Positions 8,071 through 17,302 of a DNA stretch of 64,000 bases are shown here, one piece after another. The notes below the pieces were generated by a model. It had not been told where the DNA came from, made no database searches, and was given only the letters and a program-made list of their open reading frames with translations. The stretch is from Bacteroidetes bacterium HGW-Bacteroidetes-10 (GTDB lineage Bacteria > Bacteroidota > Bacteroidia > Bacteroidales > UBA932). A program made the position numbers and the translations under genes. The stretch lies in contig PHDT01000011.1 in NCBI GenBank assembly GCA_002842695.1, positions 1 through 64,000 on the forward strand, given 5' to 3'. Numbering within the stretch: the stretch's first letter is position 1; every line of letters starts with the position of its first letter.

Positions 8071-8691
8071 ATGATTTTTAAACCAACCATTTCGCCAGAG
8101 GAGCTGGAAAAGCTCAAAGTTGCGGAATTCAGCGGAGAGGTGGTAATAGTCGACAAGCTAAATGAAGACTATGACGAAGCGATAGAGTACCTCACAAGAC
8201 AAAAAATAGTGGGTTTCGATACAGAGACCAAACCTGTTTTTCAGGCAAATGCCAAACGTAACGGAGTTGCTCTGCTGCAGCTTTCCGGAGGGGAGAGAGC
8301 CTATATATTCAGGCTGACTGAGATTGGATTGCCCGACTCTTTATGCAAAGTTCTCTCTACCAAGAAAATAATTAAGGTGGGAGCAGCTGTGAACGAAGAT
8401 ATCCGGGGACTTCAGAGGTATGTGAAATTTATTCCCAGGGGTTTTGTCGATTTACAGAGTGAAGGTGCCGGCTGGGGTATTAAGGAGAAGAGCGTTCGTA
8501 AAATGGCAGCCATTGTGATGGGGGTGAGAGTGTCAAAATCCCAGCAACTTTCAAACTGGGAGGCAGAGGTACTTACTCACGGACAGATAAATTATGCGGC
8601 TATTGATGCATGGGTGTGCAGACAGATGTATCTGAAGCTGCTCAGCACACCAAAACCAATATTGACAGAAGATGGGAAAGATAATACTTAA
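8071..8691 (+). CDS. DEDDy 3'-5' exonuclease, RNase D-like
   Basis: A 206-residue single-domain exonuclease of the DnaQ/RNase H-like fold. The first motif, FDTET, places D50 and E52; a middle aspartate sits in NEDIRGL; and the last motif, NYAAIDAW, places Y175 and D179, which makes it the DEDDy type of RNase D and WRN. There is no HRDC domain, so it is shorter than RNase D. Many Bacteroidota carry such a stand-alone protein; whether it acts on RNA or DNA is not known from the sequence. It starts 3 nt after the racemase-like gene and overlaps the following methyltransferase gene by 20 bp. Confidence 0.85.
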   Translation: MIFKPTISPEELEKLKVAEFSGEVVIVDKLNEDYDEAIEYLTRQKIVGFDTETKPVFQANAKRNGVALLQLSGGERAYIFRLTEIGLPDSLCKVLSTKKIIKVGAAVNEDIRGLQRYVKFIPRGFVDLQSEGAGWGIKEKSVRKMAAIVMGVRVSKSQQLSNWEAEVLTHGQINYAAIDAWVCRQMYLKLLSTPKPILTEDGKDNT

Positions 8692-9868
8692 AAAGGGCAG
8701 AGAGGAGTCTGTAAGAAGGTTTCATCCGTGGATTTTTTCGGGAGGAATTCTTAAAAACGAAGGTAAAATTGGAGAGGGAGACCTTGTTGAGGTTATTTCA
8801 TTTTCAGGAGAGACTCTTGGCTACGGACATTTCCAGATTGGCTCTATTGCTGTAAGAATGCTCTCTTTTGAAGAGAGTGCTCCCGGGAAGAGTTTCTGGA
8901 AGGATAAACTTTCTGCTGCGTACAGACTCAGAGAGAGTGCAGGACTTATAAGAGAGGACAACAATGCATACAGACTGGTTCACGGTGAGGGAGATTTCCT
9001 GCCCGGTCTTATTATTGATATTTATAACGACACGGCTGTAATGCAGGCTCACTCGGCAGGCATGTTCCTCTCAAGAAATGAGATTACATCTGCCCTGGTT
9101 GAGGTATACGGAGACAAACTCACGGCTGTATATGACAAGAGTGCTGCAACTGCCCCTTTTAAGGCAGGTCTTGAGCTTAATGACAGCTATCTTTACGGGA
9201 CTCAGTCTCAAAACGGAGCTGTTCTTGAGAATGGCAGAAGGTTTTTAATCGACTGGGAAACCGGACAAAAAACAGGCTTTTTTCTGGATCAGAGAGATAA
9301 CCGCTCGCTTGTGGGAAACTACTCAAAAGGGAGAAGGGTTTTAAATCTCTTCTGCTATACGGGAGGATTCAGCATTTATGCTCTTGCAGAAGGAGCTTTG
9401 TCTGTAGACTCTGTAGACAGCTCACGCAAGGCAATTGATATGCTGGAGCGAAACATTGAGGCCAACAGGGAGGCGGGAGTTATTCCGCAGGAACCGGTTC
9501 ATACATCTTACTGCGAAGATGCAATCGATTTCATGAGAAATTCGGACGACAACAAATATGATCTTATAATTGTAGATCCGCCGGCTTTTGCCAAGCACAG
9601 GGGAGCGCTCTCCAATGCGCTAAGGGCATATCAGAAACTAAATGCAGCGGCTATCTCCAGAGTAGCGCCGGGCGGAATTATTTTCACCTACAGCTGTTCG
9701 CAGGTTGTCGATAAAATATCCTTTGCTGAGGCTGTTTTTTCTGCAGCAGCATCAACCGGAAGGAGTGTAAGAATCCTTCACAGGCTCACACAGCCTGCAG
9801 ACCATCCTGTAAATATTTACCACCCTGAGGGAGAGTATCTCAAGGGACTAGTAATTTATGTAGAGTAA
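8672..9868 (+). CDS. Class I rRNA (cytosine-C5-) methyltransferase, RlmI-like
   Basis: A 398-residue protein with an N-terminal PUA RNA-binding domain (about residues 1-75), a linking EEHD-like domain and a C-terminal SAM methyltransferase. SAM motif I is LNLFCYTGGFS near residue 223, and the target-base motif VDPPAFAK lies near residue 301; a cysteine in the YSCSQ segment near residue 345 fits the catalytic nucleophile of RNA m5C enzymes. RlmI of E. coli modifies C1962 of 23S rRNA, and this protein has the same layout and length. The start overlaps the exonuclease gene by 20 bp, so the two are probably translated together. Confidence 0.88.
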   Translation: MGKIILKKGREESVRRFHPWIFSGGILKNEGKIGEGDLVEVISFSGETLGYGHFQIGSIAVRMLSFEESAPGKSFWKDKLSAAYRLRESAGLIREDNNAYRLVHGEGDFLPGLIIDIYNDTAVMQAHSAGMFLSRNEITSALVEVYGDKLTAVYDKSAATAPFKAGLELNDSYLYGTQSQNGAVLENGRRFLIDWETGQKTGFFLDQRDNRSLVGNYSKGRRVLNLFCYTGGFSIYALAEGALSVDSVDSSRKAIDMLERNIEANREAGVIPQEPVHTSYCEDAIDFMRNSDDNKYDLIIVDPPAFAKHRGALSNALRAYQKLNAAAISRVAPGGIIFTYSCSQVVDKISFAEAVFSAAASTGRSVRILHRLTQPADHPVNIYHPEGEYLKGLVIYVE

Positions 9869-9904
9869 GAGTTTATCAACCCCTAACCTAAACTTCAACA
9901 AACA

Positions 9905-10396
9905 ATGGAAAATCTTGAAATACCCAAAGGCGGCAAAGAGCAGGTTTATGCTGCCCTTATCCCCCAAATCATATCACTTACTGAGGCAGAAAGTGATCCA
10001 ATTGCCAATATGGCAAACATTTCTGCTGCTTTAAAGGAGGCTTTCGGCTTCTGGTGGGCAGGATTTTATATTGTCAGGGCCGATTCGTCATCGCATGGCT
10101 CTTCTCTGGTTCTTGGTCCGTTTCAGGGTCCCGTTGCATGCACAAGAATTGCTTATGGAAGGGGAGTTTGCGGAACATCATGGAAAGAGGAGAAGACAAT
10201 TATTGTTCCGGATGTGGAGCAGTTTCCCGGACATATTGCCTGCAGCTCGCTCTCCAAGTCTGAGATAGTTGTTCCCGTGTTCCGCAACGGAGCGATTACA
10301 GCTGTCCTTGATATCGATTCTGCAGAGCTGGATACATTTGACCAGACAGACCAAATCTGGCTGGAGAGACTTCTCTCCTCTGCCATTGTCCTCTAA
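9905..10396 (+). CDS. msrC: Free methionine-(R)-sulfoxide reductase (GAF domain)
   Basis: A 163-residue single GAF-domain enzyme that reduces free methionine-(R)-sulfoxide in the cytosol using thioredoxin. The three conserved cysteines of fRMsr are visible: C79 (PVACTRI), C89 (GVCGTS) and C113 (HIACSS). The WWAGFY and DIDS motifs, typical of the family, surround the pocket. Length matches E. coli MsrC (YebR). It lies 36 nt after the methyltransferase gene and 18 nt before the aminopeptidase gene, on the same strand. Confidence 0.92.
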   Translation: MENLEIPKGGKEQVYAALIPQIISLTEAESDPIANMANISAALKEAFGFWWAGFYIVRADSSSHGSSLVLGPFQGPVACTRIAYGRGVCGTSWKEEKTIIVPDVEQFPGHIACSSLSKSEIVVPVFRNGAITAVLDIDSAELDTFDQTDQIWLERLLSSAIVL

Positions 10397-10414
10397 TCAT
10401 TAACCTTTAACTAT

Positions 10415-12859
10415 ATGAAAAAGCTGCTGTATGCACTCATGTTGCTCATGGCTTTTACCTCCTGCAAGTCAGAAACTTCACTTATTGAGGAGGGCGTTTC
10501 AAAAGATCTGGCAATTTCCAGGTTTTCAAATATTTCTGAACTCACATACGACTTAGATTTTTCCATACCGCAGGAAATGGACTCCTCCATAGAGGCAAAG
10601 GTTACAATCGGCCTTAACCTTGCAAAAAGAGAGGAGCTGATACTCGACTTCCGGCACGATTCTGCAGCACCTCTGAGGGTGCTGAGGGTGAACGGAAAGG
10701 ATGCGAAATACAGTTTCCGGAAAGAGCATATTGTAATACCTGCCAGATATCTGATTGAGGGCTTAAATTCGGTTGAAATTGAATTTCTGGCGGGAGAGCA
10801 GTCTCTCAACAGAAGAGAGGATCTTATCTATACTCTGCTTGTTCCCGACAGGGCCAGAACACTATTTCCCTGTTTTGACCAGCCAGACCTCAAGGGGCGA
10901 TACTCTCTCTCACTTACCCTTCCGGAGGGGTGGGTCGCTCTGGCAAACGGAAAGTTTCTGACTCAGGTTCAGAACAGGGTGGTTTTTGCATCAACAGAGC
11001 CGCTCCCTACTTACCTTTTCTCATTTGTGGCCGGAAAAATGAACAAGTACGACCTCTCCAGAAACGGAAGAAATATTTCTATATATCACAGAGAGAGTGA
11101 TCCTTCAAGAATTGCCCAGTGCGATATTATTGGAGAGCAGATTTTCAGTTCGCTGGAGTGGCTTGAAGATTATACAGGCGTTGCATATCCCTTTTCGAAA
11201 TATGATATTGCCATAATTCCGGGATTTCAGTACGGCGGAATGGAGCATGCAGGAGCAACTCTCTATTCAGACAGGACTCTCTTCACGGGAGAAAACCCTA
11301 CAACTTCAGAAAAGCTCGAAAGGGCAAAACTGATTGCTCACGAGACCGCCCATATGTGGTTTGGGGACTATGTAACCATGAAGTGGTTTGACGATGTCTG
11401 GACAAAAGAGGTCTTTGCCAACTGGTTTGCAATACAGATGGTAGCTCCTATGTTTCCGGAGATTGATCACCGGCTCTCATTCATTGACTCATACTTTCCC
11501 CCTGCCTATGCAGAGGACAGAACAAGAGGCTCAAATCCAGTTCAGCAGGAGCTGGATAATCTTTCTTACGCGGGGCTTGTATACGGCAATATTATTTATA
11601 ACAAGGCTCCTGTAGTTATGGAGATGCTGGTGGAGAAACTAGGAAGAGAATTGTTCAGGGAGGGAATCCGCAGATATCTTAAAAAGTATGCATATTCCAA
11701 TGCAACATGGGACGATCTTATTGAGATTCTGGATTCTCTTACCGGGGAAAATCTCCTTGCCTGGAGCAATGTCTGGATTAAGGAGAAGGGGCGCCCCGAG
11801 ATAACTCTGGCGTTAATTAACGGAGAGATTGTCGCTTCGCAAAGAGATCCGTTTGACAGAGGTCTGATATGGGAGCAGGAATTATTAAATGATACCGGTG
11901 ATGCGGGGGCCATTATTCCGAACATCGACGGAAAGGGTTACGGACTCTTTATTCTGGATTCTGTAAGTTCTGCAGAGATAATGAGAAATATCTCCTCTTA
12001 TTCACCTGTAAAGAGAGAATCGGAGTTAATAAACCTTTACGAAAATATGCTTGCAGGGTATCTGAAACCGGAACTCTTTACTGAGAGTGTTTGTGCAATG
12101 CTTGAGAGAGAAAACGAGATGCAGATTTTCTCCAGGGCTGCTGGTTTTCTAACTTCTGCAACAGTACTTTACATGCGTGATGTAAGAGCGGAGGGGCCCG
12201 GAAGGGCTGAGGAGCTGCTCTGGAAAATTACATCCTCTCCCAAAGGAGGCGAAAAATCAATCATTGCCTTCCGGGCCCTCACCGAAATTGCATGCGACAG
12301 CATCTCGGCAGAACGGATTTACAAAGTCTGGGAAAAACCTCAGACATTGAGACACATTTCATTAAGCGAGAGAGATCTTACCAGAACAGCATATGAGCTC
12401 GCCCTAAGATTTCCTTCCAGGTATGATGCTATTCGCCAGTATCAGCTTGGCCGTATTACCGGAAACGACAGGAGGGAGGAGTTTCTCTATCTCTATCCTT
12501 CACTTTCTCCGGATATTCAAACCAGAGACTCGGTATTTAACTCACTTCTGAAAGTAGAAAACAGAGGCATTGAGCCATGGGCTGCCTCCTCTCTGGGCTA
12601 TCTGAATCACTTTTCAAGAAGAGAGCAATCTGCAAAATATATTCTGCCGGCACTTGAAATTCTTCCTGAAATTCAGAAAACGGGAGATATCTTCTTCCCA
12701 AGAAACTGGCTCAGGGCACTGCTTGCAGGTCACTCACGCAAGGAGGCTGCATCTGTTGTAAACAAATTTCTGGAAACAGATAAGATACTTCACCCCATGC
12801 TAAGGGGGAAAGTCCTTCAGCAGGGAGATCATATAATCAATAGTCCAAACAGCAATTAA
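10415..12859 (+). CDS. M1 family zinc aminopeptidase, lipoprotein
   Basis: An 814-residue gluzincin aminopeptidase. The N-terminus is a lipoprotein signal with the lipobox FTSC near residue 17, so it is an anchored envelope enzyme that would remove N-terminal residues from imported peptides. The zinc site is HETAH (H309, H313) with E332 18 residues on (KEVFANW). The transition-state tyrosine fits Y395 in NIIYNKAP. The substrate-binding motif reads GGMEH (274-278) where most family members have GxMEN. The C-terminal half is helical, as in ERAP-like enzymes. The DMT transporter gene starts 1 nt after its stop codon. Confidence 0.9.
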   Translation: MKKLLYALMLLMAFTSCKSETSLIEEGVSKDLAISRFSNISELTYDLDFSIPQEMDSSIEAKVTIGLNLAKREELILDFRHDSAAPLRVLRVNGKDAKYSFRKEHIVIPARYLIEGLNSVEIEFLAGEQSLNRREDLIYTLLVPDRARTLFPCFDQPDLKGRYSLSLTLPEGWVALANGKFLTQVQNRVVFASTEPLPTYLFSFVAGKMNKYDLSRNGRNISIYHRESDPSRIAQCDIIGEQIFSSLEWLEDYTGVAYPFSKYDIAIIPGFQYGGMEHAGATLYSDRTLFTGENPTTSEKLERAKLIAHETAHMWFGDYVTMKWFDDVWTKEVFANWFAIQMVAPMFPEIDHRLSFIDSYFPPAYAEDRTRGSNPVQQELDNLSYAGLVYGNIIYNKAPVVMEMLVEKLGRELFREGIRRYLKKYAYSNATWDDLIEILDSLTGENLLAWSNVWIKEKGRPEITLALINGEIVASQRDPFDRGLIWEQELLNDTGDAGAIIPNIDGKGYGLFILDSVSSAEIMRNISSYSPVKRESELINLYENMLAGYLKPELFTESVCAMLERENEMQIFSRAAGFLTSATVLYMRDVRAEGPGRAEELLWKITSSPKGGEKSIIAFRALTEIACDSISAERIYKVWEKPQTLRHISLSERDLTRTAYELALRFPSRYDAIRQYQLGRITGNDRREEFLYLYPSLSPDIQTRDSVFNSLLKVENRGIEPWAASSLGYLNHFSRREQSAKYILPALEILPEIQKTGDIFFPRNWLRALLAGHSRKEAASVVNKFLETDKILHPMLRGKVLQQGDHIINSPNSN

Positions 12860-12860
12860 A

Positions 12861-13781
12861 ATGAAGAATCAGAAGAGGGCGGTTCTGCTTGCATCGTTTG
12901 TGGTTCTTTTCTGGGCTACTGTTGCAACTGCGTTTAAAATTGCACTCGCAGGTATGCCTGCTCTCACACTGCTTCTGATAGCCTCAGTAACTGCCCTTCT
13001 GGTATGCATGGCAGAACTTGCATACAGAGGAAAGCTCAAAGGAGCAGTTGCAGAACTTAAGAGCTTCTCTGTAACCAAACGGTCGCTGTGGCAGGGATTT
13101 ATGAACCCTTTTGTATATTATCTGATTCTCTTTGAAGGTTATTCACTCCTTCCGGCTCAGATTGCCCAGCCGCTTAACTTTTCCTGGCAGGTAGTTCTTA
13201 TAATCCTTATGGCAATCTTTATGAAGCAGAAAATCCGCCTGATGCAGGCGATAGGAGTGCTGGTAAGCTTTGGCGGAATCATAATGCTGTCAATGAATAA
13301 TTCTGCAGATCTCTCAGGTTCACTCTCTGTTCCCGGACTTCTTCTCATTATGTCAAGTACAGTTATCTGGGCTGTTTACTGGATGCTGAAAATTGATAAA
13401 TCGTCCGATCCTGTTGTTGAGCTCTTTCATAATTTTCTGGCCGGATCTGTTTTCCTTATTGCAGCCTTTATTCTGTTTCCCTCTCCCATGCCAGAGACAA
13501 AGCCTTTTCTGGCTGCTGTATATGCAGGTTTTTTTGAAATGGGAATTACCTTTATACTGTGGAACAGAGCGCTGAATATGGCAGAGAACAGGGTTACAGT
13601 AACTCAGATGATTTATCTTGCTCCGCTGCTCTCATTTCTGCTCATTCACCTTATTCTGGGAGAGACAATCGGGGTTTTAACCTTTGGCGGACTTTTTCTG
13701 ATTATCGGGGGTATTTTGCTGAGCAATACAAGAAACAAAAGGGGCAAAGAGCGGGATAGAATTTTGGCAGATAAAAAATAA
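12861..13781 (+). CDS. DMT superfamily permease (EamA)
   Basis: A 306-residue inner-membrane protein with about ten hydrophobic segments arranged as two EamA repeats. The first repeat opens with FVVLFWATVATAFKIAL and the second with MSSTVIWAVYWMLKI. Family members export amino acids, purines or other metabolites; the substrate cannot be told. The gene starts 1 nt after the aminopeptidase stop, so coupled translation is likely. A role in moving products of peptide breakdown is an inference from that link only. Confidence 0.85.
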   Translation: MKNQKRAVLLASFVVLFWATVATAFKIALAGMPALTLLLIASVTALLVCMAELAYRGKLKGAVAELKSFSVTKRSLWQGFMNPFVYYLILFEGYSLLPAQIAQPLNFSWQVVLIILMAIFMKQKIRLMQAIGVLVSFGGIIMLSMNNSADLSGSLSVPGLLLIMSSTVIWAVYWMLKIDKSSDPVVELFHNFLAGSVFLIAAFILFPSPMPETKPFLAAVYAGFFEMGITFILWNRALNMAENRVTVTQMIYLAPLLSFLLIHLILGETIGVLTFGGLFLIIGGILLSNTRNKRGKERDRILADKK

Positions 13782-13793
13782 TTCCTACATTTG
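13763..13793 (+). promoter_or_regulatory. tRNA-Cys promoter (TTTG-N19-TACATTTG)
   Basis: TTTG at 13763-13766 and TACATTTG at 13786-13793 with a 19-nt spacer, an almost ideal Bacteroidota promoter. It overlaps the 3' end of the permease gene and ends 13 nt before the tRNA. Confidence 0.8.
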
Positions 13794-13806
13794 CACCCCT
13801 AACCAC

Positions 13807-13877
13807 GGTACCATGGCCGAGTGGCTAGGCAGCGGTCTGCAAAACCGCGTACAGCAGTTCGAATCTGCTTGGTACCT
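13807..13877 (+). tRNA. tRNA-Cys (GCA)
   Basis: A 71-nt cloverleaf. The acceptor stem GGTACC... pairs with ...GGTACC, the anticodon stem GCGGT/ACCGC carries the loop CTGCAAA with anticodon GCA, and the T loop is GTTCGAATC. The discriminator is T(U)73, as expected for tRNA-Cys. The CCA end is not encoded. Confidence 0.96.
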
Positions 13878-13884
13878 CTCAAAT

Positions 13885-13923
13885 AAAAAACCGTTCAGGA
13901 AATATTTCCATGAACGGTTTTTT
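13885..13923. terminator. Bidirectional intrinsic terminator
   Basis: AAAAAACCGTTCA and TGAACGGTTTTTT form a 13-bp stem with a 13-nt middle. A T-run follows on each strand. It stops tRNA-Cys transcription on the plus strand and the PUR-domain gene on the minus strand. Confidence 0.88.
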
Positions 13924-13943
13924 ATTTTGCAAAAAATAGTTTT

Positions 13944-14294
13944 CTACAACTCTTCGAAGCTGACGTCTGTAAATGACTGAGTTCCTGCTTCTCTGGGTGC
14001 TCTTTCCGGTACAGCGGGAGCATTTTCCCTAATGTATTTTATTATGTCTTCGAGACCTTGTGAAAATTTTTCAAAATCTTCTTTGTAAAGAAAAATTTTG
14101 TGTTTGTCATAGACGAATCTCCCATCGCGGTCCAGCCTTCTTTTGCTTTCTGTGATTGTAAGGTAGTAATCGTTGTTCTTAGTTGCCTTTACGTCAAAGA
14201 AGTAGGTGCGTTTTCCGGCTCTCACCGGCTTTGAAAAAACATCGTCTCCGTTGCGCTCCTGTGAGTCATTAATGTCAAAGTCTTCGAAGTACAT
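13944..14294 (-). CDS. PUR-domain nucleic-acid-binding protein (DUF3276)
   Basis: A 116-residue single PUR repeat protein. The core runs from VFSKPVRAGKRTYFFDVKAT to FEKFSQGLEDIIKYI, with the beta-strand and helix pattern and basic residues of the Borrelia and Bacteroides PUR proteins; the C-terminal 25 residues look disordered. Such proteins bind single-stranded DNA and RNA, and the Borrelia member BpuR acts as a regulator; the role in Bacteroidota is not settled. The gene stands alone, with its own promoter box upstream and a shared terminator downstream. Confidence 0.88.
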   Translation of the reverse strand: MYFEDFDINDSQERNGDDVFSKPVRAGKRTYFFDVKATKNNDYYLTITESKRRLDRDGRFVYDKHKIFLYKEDFEKFSQGLEDIIKYIRENAPAVPERAPREAGTQSFTDVSFEEL

Positions 14295-14319
14295 TTTTGT
14301 TTAATTTAGATTTCCCTGA

Positions 14320-14327
14320 CAAAGATA
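14320..14327 (-). promoter_or_regulatory. PUR gene -7 box (TATCTTTG)
   Basis: A TAnnTTTG match on the minus strand, 26 nt before the start codon, in the 94-bp divergent gap shared with nusB. Confidence 0.65.
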
Positions 14328-14352
14328 AAATTATTTTTTATGCACAAAAACC

Positions 14353-14360
14353 TATCTTTG
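14353..14360 (+). promoter_or_regulatory. nusB -7 box (TATCTTTG)
   Basis: A TAnnTTTG match on the plus strand, 28 nt before the nusB start. It probably drives the long nusB-yajC-ybbR-coaE operon. Confidence 0.65.
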
Positions 14361-14388
14361 CAAAATATTAGATTATTTAAAGTTTTTT

Positions 14389-15336
14389 ATGATTAACAGA
14401 AGATTAATAAGGGTAAAGGTTTTCAAGATACTTTTCGGCAGAGTGAATTCCGAATCGGGATCCCTCAGCGGAGCTGTCAACGACCTTTTGACAAGTTGCG
14501 AAAAGAGCCTGGAGCTTTACTATTTTATTCTCTCTCTGCCTGTTGCCGTTAAAAAGGTGGCCGAAGGGAAGATTGAGGCCGGATTGAAAAAGTACCAACC
14601 TTCTGCAGAAGAGGCAAATCCAAACATGAGATTTGTTCAGAATGCTCTCATTGCAAAGCTGGAGGAGAATGAAGAACTCATTAAGTTCTGCGAAAAACGC
14701 GGATTAAACTGGAATGAGCACTCTTCTCTTGTTAAAAAACTGTATGCATCTATGGTTGCATCTGAATATTTCGGCGAATACATGAATGCAGAGGTTTCTG
14801 ACTTTGCATCAGATGCTGCTTTAGTCTCAAGATTTTTTGAAGAGGAACTTGAGGATAATGACGAACTTCACTCAATTCTAGAAGACCTTTCGCTCTTCTG
14901 GACCGATGACCTGGAGTATGTCGTAAATGTAATTACCAAAAAAATCGGAACTCTTAAACAGAATTCAAGACTTGCACATCCTGCCCTCTTCCTTAAACAG
15001 GACGACAGGGAGTATGCAATCAAACTTCTGGAGAACTCGCTTATTAACTATCAGAATTATGTAAATCTGATGGCTACATATATTCACAACTGGGAGCCTG
15101 AGAGGCTTGCCGCTACCGACATTGCCCTGATTGTTCTCGGAATTGCCGAAGCAATCTCATTCCCGGACATTCCCGTGAAGGTAACAATCAATGAATATGT
15201 AGAACTCTCCAAGTTTTACAGTACACCAAACAGTAAAGTGTTCGTTAACGGCATACTTGACAAGATCATTACCGGCCTTACGGCAGAGGGAACGGTTGAG
15301 AAGAGGGGACGAGGTTTGGTAGGCTCGTCAGAATAA
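14389..15336 (+). CDS. nusB: Transcription antitermination factor NusB
   Basis: A 315-residue protein whose last 130 residues or so (NYQNYVNLMATYIHNW onward to the IINGIL-like VFVNGILDKI) form the all-helical NusB fold that binds boxA RNA with S10 and promotes rRNA antitermination. The first half is an extension absent from the 139-residue E. coli protein; long NusB proteins of about 310 residues are normal in Bacteroidota. It leads an operon with yajC, ybbR and coaE, a gene order I recognise as widely kept in this phylum. Confidence 0.9.
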   Translation: MINRRLIRVKVFKILFGRVNSESGSLSGAVNDLLTSCEKSLELYYFILSLPVAVKKVAEGKIEAGLKKYQPSAEEANPNMRFVQNALIAKLEENEELIKFCEKRGLNWNEHSSLVKKLYASMVASEYFGEYMNAEVSDFASDAALVSRFFEEELEDNDELHSILEDLSLFWTDDLEYVVNVITKKIGTLKQNSRLAHPALFLKQDDREYAIKLLENSLINYQNYVNLMATYIHNWEPERLAATDIALIVLGIAEAISFPDIPVKVTINEYVELSKFYSTPNSKVFVNGILDKIITGLTAEGTVEKRGRGLVGSSE

Positions 15337-15369
15337 CTAAATTTGTATAAATTTTAAAAAACAAATAAA

Positions 15370-15693
15370 ATGCATTTTCTAACATTCCTACAGGCCCAAC
15401 CTGCCGGCGCAGGTTCAGGCAACTGGAGCTTCCTCATAATGATGGGTCTTATTTTCGTCGTTATGTACTTCTTTATGATTCGTCCGCAGCAAAAGAAACA
15501 GAAGGAGCTTGTAAAGTTCCGTAACTCACTGTCAAAGGGAGATAAGGTTATTACTGCCGGTGGAATCTACGGAAGAGTTTCTGAAGTTTCTGAAAAAGAG
15601 AGCTATATCCTTATGGAAATTGACAGTAATGTTAAAATTAAGGTTGATAAATCTTCAATTGTAAAGGATATTACAGATATCCCGCAGAAATAA
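15370..15693 (+). CDS. yajC: Preprotein translocase subunit YajC
   Basis: A 107-residue inner-membrane protein of the SecDF-YajC complex. One transmembrane helix (FLIMMGLIFVVMYFFMI, about residues 21-37) is followed by the conserved RPQQKKQKE and the GDKVITAGGIYG segment. The N-terminal 15 residues are Gly/Ala rich. It sits 33 nt after nusB and 12 nt before the YbbR-like gene. Confidence 0.95.
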   Translation: MHFLTFLQAQPAGAGSGNWSFLIMMGLIFVVMYFFMIRPQQKKQKELVKFRNSLSKGDKVITAGGIYGRVSEVSEKESYILMEIDSNVKIKVDKSSIVKDITDIPQK

Positions 15694-15705
15694 ACACAAG
15701 GCTTT

Positions 15706-16689
15706 ATGATAAAGCTAAAGAAATTTTCAATTTCTTACGAGAGAGGCAGACAACTATTACTCTTTTTGTTCTGTCTCTTTCTCGCTTTTATTATATGGTC
15801 AATACACAAACTCTCCGAGGAGTACACTGTTTACCTTCAGTACAAGGTGTCTGTGGCCTCAGACCTTGCTGCAAGAGCTGCAGAGGCACATGCAGGTGAA
15901 ACTCTTATAGTGAGAGGCAAATCAACCGGATTCTATATTTTGCAGCATCGCTATTCCGGCGAACAAAACACGATCAGGCTCAATGTAGAGAGAAGACTCT
16001 TCAAAAAATCTCAAAGTATTCATGACGGGTTCTTCCTTCTTACTTCAGATATCCGGGATAAAATTATTCTCTATCTGGGTGAAAATGTAGATATCGAATC
16101 GTTTGCAACAGATACTTTAAGCTTTATTTTTCCTGGTCAGACCAACAAACGGGTTCCTGTTTCATCAAGAGCAGTGCTCTCATTTGCACCCCAGTACATG
16201 GCTTCAGGGCCTGTAAGGCTTTCACCCGATACCATAACAATTTACGGAGAGAGGGAGCTTCTTTCCAAAATTGACTCGGTTGTAACTCAGCCTATAAAAC
16301 TTGATAACTTATCTGAAGGCAGTCAGGGTGTAGCGACACTTAAAGCTGAAGATGGGGTGAGATTTTCTCATAACGAGATACTATACTCAGTTGAGGTTGT
16401 CAGGTATGTGGAGAGAAGTCTGCAGCTACCCGTAGAGGTAATTGAAATACCTGCCGGTGTGTCTGTAAGGGTGATTCCGGGCGAGGTGACTGTTTACTTC
16501 AGGGAAAAATTTAAGTCTTCTGCCAATTCAGATGATAAGATGATGCTTTATATTCCTTTTTCAGAGTTCAAAAAATCTCTTAACGGAATAGTTAAGCCCA
16601 TTCTCAATACAAACGAGATTAATGTTCTCTCATACCGCACTGAACCATCTTTTGTAGAGGTAAAGGCAGAGGGAGATTCTCTAAAATAG
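15706..16689 (+). CDS. YbbR-like domain protein (CdaR-like)
   Basis: A 327-residue protein with one N-terminal membrane anchor (about residues 17-33, LLLFLFCLFLAFIIWSI) and an extracytoplasmic part made of YbbR-like repeats. In Firmicutes the related CdaR regulates the diadenylate cyclase CdaA; no cdaA is next to it here. Position between yajC and coaE is the usual one in Bacteroidota, where its job is not known. Start chosen 12 nt after yajC. Confidence 0.78.
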   Translation: MIKLKKFSISYERGRQLLLFLFCLFLAFIIWSIHKLSEEYTVYLQYKVSVASDLAARAAEAHAGETLIVRGKSTGFYILQHRYSGEQNTIRLNVERRLFKKSQSIHDGFFLLTSDIRDKIILYLGENVDIESFATDTLSFIFPGQTNKRVPVSSRAVLSFAPQYMASGPVRLSPDTITIYGERELLSKIDSVVTQPIKLDNLSEGSQGVATLKAEDGVRFSHNEILYSVEVVRYVERSLQLPVEVIEIPAGVSVRVIPGEVTVYFREKFKSSANSDDKMMLYIPFSEFKKSLNGIVKPILNTNEINVLSYRTEPSFVEVKAEGDSLK

Positions 16690-16696
16690 CACTATC

Positions 16697-17302
16697 ATGT
16701 TCTGTTTTGCAATTACAGGAGGCATAGGCAGCGGAAAGTCATACCTGGTGAGGTTGATGGAGGCTTTCGGTATTCCTGCATATATTGCTGATATAAGAGC
16801 GAAAGAGCTTTACAAAACAGACTCTCTGTTGCTGAGGAGGCTGATAAGACTTCTGGGGAAAGATATTATTCACAACGGAGAACTTCGCAGAGATGTAATG
16901 GCAGCAAAAATTTTCTCCAATCAGAAATTGCTTTCAAAAGTGAATGACATCGTTCACCCTGCAGTACTGAGAGATTTTATAAACTGGAGAAGTGCAAAGG
17001 AGAAGGAGGGTTACGGTGCAATAATTTTTGAATCGGCAATTTTTCTTGAATCGCCTCTTTTCCATTTTATTGCAGATAAAGTAATTGTTGTTTGTGCTCC
17101 GGAAGATGTTAGGATTAAGAGAGTTATTAAAAGAGATAATATGCCCGAAGAGCTTGTGCGAGAGAGAATTGCCAGACAGTGGAGTGATGAGCGAAGGAAA
17201 CTAATGGCAGATTTCATTATATTTGCGGACGGAAAAAAAGCAATAATGCCTCAGATTATTGAGGTCTTCAATAAATCAGGAATAAAACCGGTATTAAAAT
17301 AA
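16697..17302 (+). CDS. coaE: Dephospho-CoA kinase
   Basis: A 201-residue P-loop kinase that phosphorylates the ribose 3'-OH of dephospho-CoA in the last step of CoA synthesis. The Walker A motif GGIGSGKS is at residues 8-15; the DIRAKELY segment and the lid with [11 protein letters not shown] fit the family, as does the length. It follows ybbR by 7 nt, and its stop codon overlaps the start of the next gene by one base (TAATG). Confidence 0.94.
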   Translation: MFCFAITGGIGSGKSYLVRLMEAFGIPAYIADIRAKELYKTDSLLLRRLIRLLGKDIIHNGELRRDVMAAKIFSNQKLLSKVNDIVHPAVLRDFINWRSAKEKEGYGAIIFESAIFLESPLFHFIADKVIVVCAPEDVRIKRVIKRDNMPEELVRERIARQWSDERRKLMADFIIFADGKKAIMPQIIEVFNKSGIKPVLK

